A stretch of 15,149 nt of DNA from Comamonas sp. Lineage in GTDB: Bacteria; Pseudomonadota; Gammaproteobacteria; Burkholderiales; Burkholderiaceae_C. The notes under the pieces were generated by a model. That model saw only the letters and a list, made by a program, of their open reading frames with translations. It was not told where the DNA came from and searched no databases. Positions 7,683 to 15,149 of the stretch are shown one piece after another; within the stretch, counting starts at the first letter, position 1; every line of letters starts with the position of its first letter. Made by a program: the position numbers and the translations under genes. The DNA lies in assembly GCA_018384835.1 (NCBI GenBank), contig JAHAYB010000158.1:1-15149 (forward strand), read 5' to 3'.

Positions 7683-8882
7683 ATGGGGTCTAAACCCACC
7701 TCCACCCCCGCCTCCACCCCCGCCATTTTGGTGGGGGTGGATTTTGGCGCTCCGCATTTTGATGGCGAGTTGGAAGAACTCGGCCTACTGGCGCAAACCG
7801 CTGGCATAGCGCCAGTGGCGCGTATCACCTGCAAACGCAAAGTGCCCGACCCGGCCTTGTTTGTGGGCAGTGGTAAGGCTGACGAAATCAAACTGCTAGC
7901 AGATATGCATGGCGCACAGGAAGTCCTGTTTGACCAGGCTTTAAGCCCTGCTCAACAGCGCAACCTAGAGCGCTATTTGGGCTTGCCCGTCAACGACCGC
8001 ACGCTGTTGATTTTGGAAATTTTTGCCCAACGCGCACGCAGCCATGAGGGCAAGCTGCAAGTGGAGCTAGCGCGTCTGCAATACCTGAGCACCCGCCTGG
8101 TGCGCCGCTGGAGCCACCTAGAGCGCCAGCAAGGCGGCATTGGCCAGCGCGGCGGCCCCGGCGAAACGCAGATTGAGCTGGACAAGCGCATGATTGGCGA
8201 TGCCATCAAGCGCACCAAAGACCGGCTGGTCAAGGTCAAAAAGCAGCGCAGCACCCAGCGCCGCCAGCGCCAGCGCCAGGGCGTGTTCACCATTGCCCTG
8301 GTGGGCTATACCAACGCGGGCAAATCGACCTTGTTCAATGCCTTGGTGAAAGCCCAGGCTTACGCGGCAGACCAGCTTTTTGCCACCTTGGATACCACCA
8401 CGCGGCAGATGTATTTGGCGCAGGCGCAAGTCAGTGTCTCCTTGTCCGACACGGTGGGCTTTATCCGCGACCTGCCGCATGGCTTGGTAGAGGCGTTTCA
8501 GGCCACCTTGCAAGAAGCGGTGGATGCCGACTTGCTGCTGCACGTGGTCGATGCCGCCAACCCCGGCTACCCCGAGCAAATCCACGAGGTGGGCTTGGTG
8601 CTTGATGAGATTGGCGCGGGGCATATCCCGCAAGTGCTGGTCTTTAACAAACTCGATGCCATTGCGCCCGAGCGCCAGCCCCAGGCACTGCAAGACTGGT
8701 ATGAACTGGCAGGTGAGCAAGTACGCCGCATTTTTGTCAGCGCCCAAGGCAATCAGGGGCTGCAAGAACTGCGTCAATTGCTGGCCGATACCGTTGCCGC
8801 TCCTAGTGCCCATGCCCATACCCAGGCGCATACAGACAACCACAAAGACGCACCCCTCGCACCCTCCACCCAATCCGATTGA
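7683..8882 (+). CDS. hflX: GTPase HflX
   Basis: Ribosome-associated GTPase that splits stalled ribosomes under stress. Seen in 399 residues: the N-terminal nucleotide-binding-like domain (ILVGVDFG at 15-22, KRKVPDPALFVGSGKADEI at 51-69), a basic coiled region (about 120-198, with QQGGIGQRGGPGETQIELDKR), then the G domain with G1 GYTNAGKS (208-215), DTTTRQ (237-242), G3 DTVG (256-259), G4 NKLD (322-325) and SAQ (353-355). The C-terminal tail (about 375-391) is His/Ala/Thr-rich and is probably disordered. ATG 7683 is the first start after an in-frame stop at 7674-7676; it has no Shine-Dalgarno. The first codons include a 12-bp tandem repeat. Confidence 0.96.
   Translation: MGSKPTSTPASTPAILVGVDFGAPHFDGELEELGLLAQTAGIAPVARITCKRKVPDPALFVGSGKADEIKLLADMHGAQEVLFDQALSPAQQRNLERYLGLPVNDRTLLILEIFAQRARSHEGKLQVELARLQYLSTRLVRRWSHLERQQGGIGQRGGPGETQIELDKRMIGDAIKRTKDRLVKVKKQRSTQRRQRQRQGVFTIALVGYTNAGKSTLFNALVKAQAYAADQLFATLDTTTRQMYLAQAQVSVSLSDTVGFIRDLPHGLVEAFQATLQEAVDADLLLHVVDAANPGYPEQIHEVGLVLDEIGAGHIPQVLVFNKLDAIAPERQPQALQDWYELAGEQVRRIFVSAQGNQGLQELRQLLADTVAAPSAHAHTQAHTDNHKDAPLAPSTQSD
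7701..7724 (+). repeat. 12-bp tandem repeat at the start of hflX
   Basis: TCCACCCCCGCC occurs twice head to tail (7701-7712 and 7713-7724) and encodes the Ser-Thr-Pro-Ala unit twice. Either copy can pair with GGGGGTGGA at 7733-7741; from the second copy this is a 9-bp perfect stem with an 11-base loop. Confidence 0.9.
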
Positions 8883-8905
8883 TTTGAGTACATTGAGATT
8901 GCCGC

Positions 8906-10348
8906 ATGAGTTTCTCTAACAACCTGCCTCGTCTGGCAGCCTGGCCCCGGCGTTTGCGCGGGATGTTCAACCTCAATGACCCGCGTTGGGGGCGCTCCGA
9001 GGGCAAGGACAAAGCCTCTGACGACGAGCAAGAGCAGCAGGCCGACAATTCTCCTCCCCCTCCACCACCACAATCGCCCCCCAATGGCTGGGGCAACCCC
9101 CGTGGTTCTTCCGGCAATAGTGGCAATCGCGGTAATAGCAGCAACAATGGCCAGCCGCCCGACCTCGATGAGCTGTGGCGCGACCTCAACCGCAAGCTCT
9201 CTGGCCTGTTTGGCCAGCCACAGCGCGGCGGCGGTAATAGTAATGGCGCAGGGCGTGGCGGCAAAATACCCACCCCAGATATGAAAGGCTCAGGCATTGG
9301 CTTGGGCGTGATGGCTGGATTAGCGGGCTTGATTTGGCTGGGCACCGGCTTTTTCATCGTGCAAGAGGGTCAGCAAGCCGTGATTACCCAGTTTGGCCGC
9401 TACCACTCCACCGTGGGCGCGGGTTTTAACTGGCGCTTGCCTTATCCCATCCAAAGCCATGAACTGGTGTTTGTTACGCAAATCCGCTCAGTGGATATTG
9501 GCCGCGACATTGTGATTAAAAGCACCGGCCTGCGCGAATCGGCCATGCTGACGGAAGACGAGAACATTGTTGAAATCAAGTTCGCCGTGCAATACCGCTT
9601 GAATGATGCTCGCGCTTGGCTGTTCGAGAGCAAAAGCCCTGATGTTGCCGTCGTGCAAGCCGCTGAATCTGCCGTGCGTGAAGTCGTCGGCAAGATGAAG
9701 ATGGATATCGCCTTGGCTGAAGAGCGTGACCAAATTGCCCCCCGTGTGCGCGAGCTGATGCAAACCATCCTTGACCGCTACCACGTGGGCGTAGAAATTG
9801 TCGGCATCAATATGCAGCAAGGCGGGGTGCGCCCGCCCGAGCAGGTGCAAGCCTCGTTTGACGATGTGCTCAAAGCCGGTCAGGAACGCGAACGCGCTAA
9901 AAACGAAGCCCAAGCTTACGCCAATGATGTAGTGCCACGCGCCAGCGGTACGGCCTCGCGCCTGATGGAAGAGGCCGAAGCCTACAAAGCCCGTATCGCC
10001 GCCCAGGCTGAGGGTGATGCCCAGCGCTTTAGCTACCTGCTGGTCGAATACCAAAAAGCCCCGCAAGTCCCCCGCGACCGCCTCTATACCGAGGCCATGG
10101 AGCAGGTGTATAGCAACGTCACCAAGGTGCTGGTCGATTCGCGCCAGGGCAGCAATCTGCTTTACCTGCCGCTGGACAAAATCATGCAAAACGCAGGCGC
10201 TAGCAGCCAGGCAGCGCAAGATGTGGCCGCACGCTTGGCCGCACCGGCTGCGGCCACGGGCGCGGCCGGCAGCCCAGCCAGCAACGCAAGCATTGTCGAT
10301 GCGCGTATGCGCGACCTAGGGCGCTCTCGTGAGCGCGAAGTGCGCTAA
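8906..10348 (+). CDS. hflK: FtsH protease regulator HflK (SPFH family)
   Basis: With HflC it forms a large membrane-bound SPFH assembly around the FtsH protease and modulates its activity; mostly periplasmic. Seen in 480 residues: a cytoplasmic N terminus with NLNDPRWGR (22-30), six consecutive prolines (50-55), a Gly/Asn/Ser-rich region (about 61-125), one membrane segment at about 131-152, the SPFH/band 7 domain (QEGQQAVITQFGRYHSTVG onward, about 153-340), a long helical region with NEAQAYANDVVPRA (333-346) and an Ala-rich C terminus. The start at 8906 is 23 bases after hflX. An internal ATG at 8963 would begin MFNLNDPRWGR and cannot be excluded. The Gly/Asn and proline stretches are typical HflK low-complexity. 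Confidence 0.95.
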   Translation: MSFSNNLPRLAAWPRRLRGMFNLNDPRWGRSEGKDKASDDEQEQQADNSPPPPPPQSPPNGWGNPRGSSGNSGNRGNSSNNGQPPDLDELWRDLNRKLSGLFGQPQRGGGNSNGAGRGGKIPTPDMKGSGIGLGVMAGLAGLIWLGTGFFIVQEGQQAVITQFGRYHSTVGAGFNWRLPYPIQSHELVFVTQIRSVDIGRDIVIKSTGLRESAMLTEDENIVEIKFAVQYRLNDARAWLFESKSPDVAVVQAAESAVREVVGKMKMDIALAEERDQIAPRVRELMQTILDRYHVGVEIVGINMQQGGVRPPEQVQASFDDVLKAGQERERAKNEAQAYANDVVPRASGTASRLMEEAEAYKARIAAQAEGDAQRFSYLLVEYQKAPQVPRDRLYTEAMEQVYSNVTKVLVDSRQGSNLLYLPLDKIMQNAGASSQAAQDVAARLAAPAAATGAAGSPASNASIVDARMRDLGRSREREVR

Positions 10349-10369
10349 ATGCCCGCCACCCCGCTTGCC

Positions 10370-10375
10370 AAGGAG
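10370..10375 (+). promoter_or_regulatory. Ribosome binding site fixing the hflC GTG start
   Basis: A full AAGGAG lies 7 bases before the GTG at 10383. It decides the hflC start against a longer in-frame GTG at 10329, which overlaps the end of hflK and would add a basic Cys/Pro-rich leader not typical of HflC. Confidence 0.9.
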
Positions 10376-10382
10376 AATTAGA

Positions 10383-11276
10383 GTGAATCGCATTGGATTT
10401 ATCGCCACCACCGTGGTGGTTTTGCTGGCACTGGCCAGCTCTATGCTGTTTGTGGTGGACCAGCGCCAGTTTGGCGTGGTCTATGCCCTGGGGCAGATTA
10501 AAACGGTGATTACCGAGCCAGGCTTGAACTGGAAGCTGCCCCCGCCCCTGCAAAACGTGCGTTATATCGACAAGCGCCTGTTGACGCTGGACAGCACCGA
10601 CACCGAGCCTATGCTCACCGCCGAAAAGCAGCGCGTGGTGATTGACTGGTATGTGCGCTGGCGTATTACCGACCCCTCGGAATACATTCGTAACGTCGGG
10701 CTGGATGAATCGGCGGGGGCTATGCAGCTTAACCGCGTGGTGCGCAACGCCTTTCAGGAAGAAATCAACCGCCGCACGGTGCGCGAGCTGCTCTCTTCCA
10801 AGCGTGAAACCCTCATGGCCGATGTGAAAAAAGAAGTGCTAGAAGCCGTGCAGCGCGGCAAGCCCTGGGGCATGGATGTAGTGGATGTGCGCATTACCCG
10901 CGTGGACTATGCCGAGACCATTACCGAATCCGTCTATCGCCGTATGGAAGCCGAGCGTAAGCGCGTTGCTAATGAGCTGCGCTCCACCGGCGCAGCAGAG
11001 GGCGAAAAAATCCGCGCTGAGGCCGACCGCAAGCGCGAAATCACCGTTGCCAATGCCTACCGCGATGCGCAAAAGCTCAAGGGTGAGGGCGATGCCGAAG
11101 CCGCCCGCATCTACGCCCAAGCCTTTGGGCAAGATGCGCAATTTGCCAAGTTCTACCGCAGCTTAGAAGCCTACAAAACCAGCTTTACGCAAAAAAGCGA
11201 CGTGATGGTGGTGGACCCCAGCAGCACCGAGTTTTTCAAACCCTATAGCGGTGGTGGCCGAGCCGTTGCACCTTAA
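10383..11276 (+). CDS. hflC: FtsH protease regulator HflC (SPFH family, GTG start)
   Basis: Partner of HflK in the FtsH-controlling membrane complex. Seen in 297 residues from GTG 10383: an N-terminal membrane anchor (about 4-24, IGFIATTVVVLLALASSMLF), the band 7 domain (VVDQRQFGVVYALGQI at 24-39, EPGLNWKLP at 45-53, DWYVRWRITDP at 88-98), the signature RRTVRELLSSKRETLM (130-145), and a charged coiled-coil part (about 185-260, ERKRVANELRSTGAAEGEKI) ending FFKPYSGGGRAVAP. The length agrees with known HflC proteins (about 290-330). The gene follows hflK by 34 bases. A perfect 16-bp inverted repeat comes shortly after its stop. Confidence 0.96.
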   Translation: MNRIGFIATTVVVLLALASSMLFVVDQRQFGVVYALGQIKTVITEPGLNWKLPPPLQNVRYIDKRLLTLDSTDTEPMLTAEKQRVVIDWYVRWRITDPSEYIRNVGLDESAGAMQLNRVVRNAFQEEINRRTVRELLSSKRETLMADVKKEVLEAVQRGKPWGMDVVDVRITRVDYAETITESVYRRMEAERKRVANELRSTGAAEGEKIRAEADRKREITVANAYRDAQKLKGEGDAEAARIYAQAFGQDAQFAKFYRSLEAYKTSFTQKSDVMVVDPSSTEFFKPYSGGGRAVAP

Positions 11277-11301
11277 AGCTGCGCCCTTTACCGCTCCCGC
11301 T

Positions 11302-11341
11302 TTCACCGGCTCTGCCCTTTTACTGGGGCAGAGCCGGTGAA
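11302..11341 (+). terminator. Strong hairpin after hflC, probable terminator or mRNA 3' end
   Basis: A perfect 16-bp inverted repeat: left arm 11302-11317 (TTCACCGGCTCTGCCC), loop TTTTACTG (11318-11325), right arm 11326-11341. The stem is GC-rich and very stable. It lies 25 bases after the hflC stop, where an end of the hfq-hflX-hflK-hflC unit is expected. The T-run (11356-11360) is 14 bases after the stem rather than directly next to it, so it may be a processing or stabilising hairpin rather than a classical intrinsic terminator. Confidence 0.55.
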
Positions 11342-11366
11342 CCGTTAGAATCCCCTTTTTAACCGT
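11340..11366 (+). promoter_or_regulatory. Candidate hisZ promoter with paired AACCGT sites
   Basis: TAGAAT (11346-11351) is a good -10 match 35 bases before the hisZ ATG, just after the hairpin. No clear -35 box is found; the position falls in the hairpin. AACCGT appears at 11340-11345 and 11361-11366, 21 bases apart, on both sides of TAGAAT. A regulatory role is a guess from position and spacing. Confidence 0.3.
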
Positions 11367-11380
11367 CTGCTTTTTTTGCC

Positions 11381-12538
11381 ATGTCTGCCTGGCTCCTGCC
11401 GGATCATATTGCCGACGTTTTGCCCTCCCAGGCAAGACGCATCGAAGAGTTGCGCCGAGGCTTGCTCGATACTGCGCGTAGCTATGGGTATGAACTTGTT
11501 ATGCCCCCCATGCTGGAATACCTCGACTCCCTGCTCACCGGCACGGGCGAGGCACTGAACCTGCAAACCTTCAAACTGGCTGACCATATCTCCGGGCGTA
11601 CCCTAGGCTTACGCGCCGATATGACCCAGCAAGTAGCGCGTATTGATGCCCATTTGCTCAACCGCGAAGGGGTCGCCCGCCTGTGCTACTGCGGCACGGT
11701 GCTGCACACCCAGCCAGACCGCCCCCGAGCCACCCGCGAACCCCTGCAATTTGGCGCAGAAATCTACGGCCATGCAGGCGTTGAGGCTGATATCGAAGCC
11801 CTCAGCCTGGCACTGGACTGCCTGCGCAGCGCCAAGGTGCAAGACCTGCGTGTGGATTTGGCCGATGTGCGCATCGTGCGCCACCTGTGCGCTGGGGTTA
11901 TGGTCGATCCGGCGGTGTTGCTGCGTGTGCATAGCGCCCTGGCTGCCAAAGATGCCACTGCGCTGGCGGCGCTGACAAAGGGCTTTCCTGCCGCCTCGCG
12001 CCAGGGCTTGATGGCGCTGTTGCAACTCTACGGTGATGCGGATGTGCTGCAAGAGGCTGAAAAAGCCCTGGCCGCCACGCCCGCCGTGCTGCCGGTGCTC
12101 AAACATCTGCAAAACTTTGCCGCCCACTTTGCCGCCCAGGGCGTTACCGTGGGTTTTGATTTGGCTGACTTGCGCGGCTACTCCTACTACAGCGGCACAC
12201 GTTTTGCCCTGTATGCCCCAGGCGCTAGTGATGCCCTGGTGCGCGGCGGCCGCTATGACGAGGTGGGCGCAGTCTTTGGCCGCAACCGCCCGGCAGCGGG
12301 CTTTAGCCTGGACATCAAACAATTGGTGGAAGTGGCCGCACCCGTCCCCTTAAAAGCCGCGATTCGCGCCCCTTGGGGGGAGGATGAGGATTTGCAGCAC
12401 GTTATCGCCCGTCTGCGCCAGCAAGGCGAGACGGTGGTCTGCATCCTGCCCGGCAGCGGCAGCTTGGTGGAAGAAGAATTCTTCTGCGACCGCGAGCTGG
12501 TGCGCGTGGCCGATATGTGGCTGGTGCAAGCCCTGTAG
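11381..12538 (+). CDS. hisZ: ATP phosphoribosyltransferase regulatory subunit HisZ
   Basis: HisRS-like protein that binds and activates the short-form HisG, the first enzyme of histidine biosynthesis, and mediates histidine feedback. Seen in 385 residues: [21 protein letters not shown] (5-25), a class II synthetase-like core with [13 protein letters not shown] (76-88) and the motif 2-like [27 protein letters not shown] (104-130), [12 protein letters not shown] (261-272) in place of the His[10 protein letters not shown], and [11 protein letters not shown] (286-296). It lacks the C-terminal anticodon-binding domain found in hisS at 2575. This loss plus changed active-site residues identify HisZ rather than a second HisRS. 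hisZ before purA is a recurrent betaproteobacterial order. ATG 11381 has no Shine-Dalgarno. Confidence 0.95.
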   Translation: MSAWLLPDHIADVLPSQARRIEELRRGLLDTARSYGYELVMPPMLEYLDSLLTGTGEALNLQTFKLADHISGRTLGLRADMTQQVARIDAHLLNREGVARLCYCGTVLHTQPDRPRATREPLQFGAEIYGHAGVEADIEALSLALDCLRSAKVQDLRVDLADVRIVRHLCAGVMVDPAVLLRVHSALAAKDATALAALTKGFPAASRQGLMALLQLYGDADVLQEAEKALAATPAVLPVLKHLQNFAAHFAAQGVTVGFDLADLRGYSYYSGTRFALYAPGASDALVRGGRYDEVGAVFGRNRPAAGFSLDIKQLVEVAAPVPLKAAIRAPWGEDEDLQHVIARLRQQGETVVCILPGSGSLVEEEFFCDRELVRVADMWLVQAL

Positions 12539-12581
12539 GGCGCAGCACCAACACGCATACCGTGCCGTACTGCTCGCCATC

Positions 12582-12608
12582 AAGCGAAAAGCGATAAAGC
12601 GATAAAGC
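12582..12608 (+). repeat. 8-bp-period repeat AAGCGATA before purA
   Basis: AAGCGAA (12582-12588), AAGCGATA (12589-12596), AAGCGATA (12597-12604) and AAGC (12605-12608) follow one another, about three copies of an 8-bp unit between hisZ and purA. Function not known; it could be a simple slippage repeat or a binding site. Confidence 0.75.
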
Positions 12609-12611
12609 AAA

Positions 12612-14120
<1,509 letters not shown>

Positions 14121-14139
14121 TCTTTAACCCCAGCACCGC

Positions 14140-14145
14140 AAGGAG
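14140..14145 (+). promoter_or_regulatory. Ribosome binding site of the phosphoribosyltransferase gene
   Basis: AAGGAG is 8 bases before ATG 14154, the strongest site in this part of the window, and confirms the start. Confidence 0.85.
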
Positions 14146-14153
14146 AGAGCACC

Positions 14154-14678
14154 ATGCTTACCGAGGACGGCAAACACCTCTACGTCAGCTATGACGACTA
14201 CCACAACCTGATTGAGAAGCTGGCTTTGCAGATTCACCAATCGGGCTGGCAGTTTGACACTATCTTGTGCCTGGCGCGTGGGGGGCTGCGCCCCGGCGAC
14301 ATCCTGAGCCGTATCTTTGATAAGCCGCTGGCCATCATGTCCACCAGCTCCTACCGCGCTGAGTCGGGTACGGTGCAGGGGCATTTGGATATTGGCCGCT
14401 TTATCGCCACCCCCAAGGGAGAAATTGCCGGGCGCGTATTGCTGGTTGATGACCTGGCTGATTCGGGCGTGACGCTGACCGCTGTGGTCAAACGCCTGCA
14501 AGAGAACTACCCGCCCATTACCGAGCTGCGCACCGCCGTTATCTGGACCAAGGGCTTATCCAGCTTTCGCGCCGATTACTCGGTGGAAGAGCTACCCACC
14601 AACCCCTGGATTCACCAGCCCTTTGAGGGCTATGACAACCTGACACCGGAAAAGCTGCTGGAAAAGTGGCGGGTTTAA
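14154..14678 (+). CDS. Phosphoribosyltransferase, purine type
   Basis: Type I phosphoribosyltransferase fold of the hypoxanthine/xanthine-guanine group (COG2236-like by recollection). Seen in 174 residues: an N-terminal hood start YVSYDDYHNLIEKLALQI (10-27), the ARGGLRPGDILSR loop (41-53) and the PRPP-binding signature VLLVDDLADSGVT (95-107) with the two acidic residues Asp99 and Asp100. It ends with WIHQPFEGYDNLTPEKLLEKW. It is placed 33 bases after purA with a strong ribosome binding site, so it is likely co-transcribed with purA. A purine salvage role (base plus PRPP to nucleotide, perhaps supplying IMP, XMP or GMP) is an inference from this neighbour and the family; the base specificity cannot be read from the sequence. 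Confidence 0.88.
   Translation: MLTEDGKHLYVSYDDYHNLIEKLALQIHQSGWQFDTILCLARGGLRPGDILSRIFDKPLAIMSTSSYRAESGTVQGHLDIGRFIATPKGEIAGRVLLVDDLADSGVTLTAVVKRLQENYPPITELRTAVIWTKGLSSFRADYSVEELPTNPWIHQPFEGYDNLTPEKLLEKWRV

Positions 14679-15149
<471 letters not shown>

Noticed and set aside
8118..8873. Minus-strand open frame of 251 codons opposite hflX
   Set aside because: Shadow of the hflX coding sequence; no family motif, no ribosome site and no neighbours on that strand.
10329..10382. Longer hflC start at GTG 10329
   Set aside because: Overlaps hflK and has no ribosome site, while AAGGAG is well placed before GTG 10383.

Overview
The window reads as a chromosomal housekeeping segment from a betaproteobacterium, most likely Burkholderiales and probably close to Comamonadaceae. 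The basis is the gene order rodZ-ispG-hisS-yfgM-bamB-der-hfq-hflX-hflK-hflC-hisZ-purA-phosphoribosyltransferase-alaS, the moderately GC-rich DNA, the use of hisZ, and lineage-like protein details such as the NKAE motif in the first GTPase domain of Der. The taxonomic call is inference from pattern recognition; no database search was possible.

All 14 genes lie on the + strand and are tightly packed. Positions 1-2541 hold the end of a cytoskeletal/cell-shape protein (RodZ type, cut by the left edge) directly followed by ispG (isoprenoid precursor synthesis). Positions 2575-7182 hold hisS, a YfgM-type membrane-anchored TPR protein, the BamB outer-membrane assembly lipoprotein and the ribosome-assembly GTPase Der. 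Positions 7316-11276 hold the hfq-hflX-hflK-hflC block: an RNA chaperone, a ribosome-rescue GTPase and the two SPFH proteins that modulate FtsH. Positions 11381-14678 hold hisZ, purA and a purine-type phosphoribosyltransferase. From 14743 the window holds the first 135 codons of alaS, cut by the right edge.

Several starts need care. hflC starts at a GTG (10383) behind a perfect AAGGAG, hfq at a GTG (7316) behind GGAG, purA at ATG 12726 and yfgM at ATG 3980. Longer in-frame extensions exist for yfgM, hflC and purA and are rejected. Several genes (hisS, yfgM, der, hflX, hisZ, alaS) have no obvious Shine-Dalgarno sequence.

No mobile element, CRISPR array, rRNA or tRNA gene, or defence-like island was seen, and the protein content contains nothing that looks like a new system. 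What is least explained lies in the spacers: a perfect 16-bp inverted repeat after hflC, overlapping alternative hairpins between hfq and hflX, a 12-bp tandem repeat able to pair with a downstream arm just inside hflX, and an 8-bp-period repeat plus three successive hairpins before purA.
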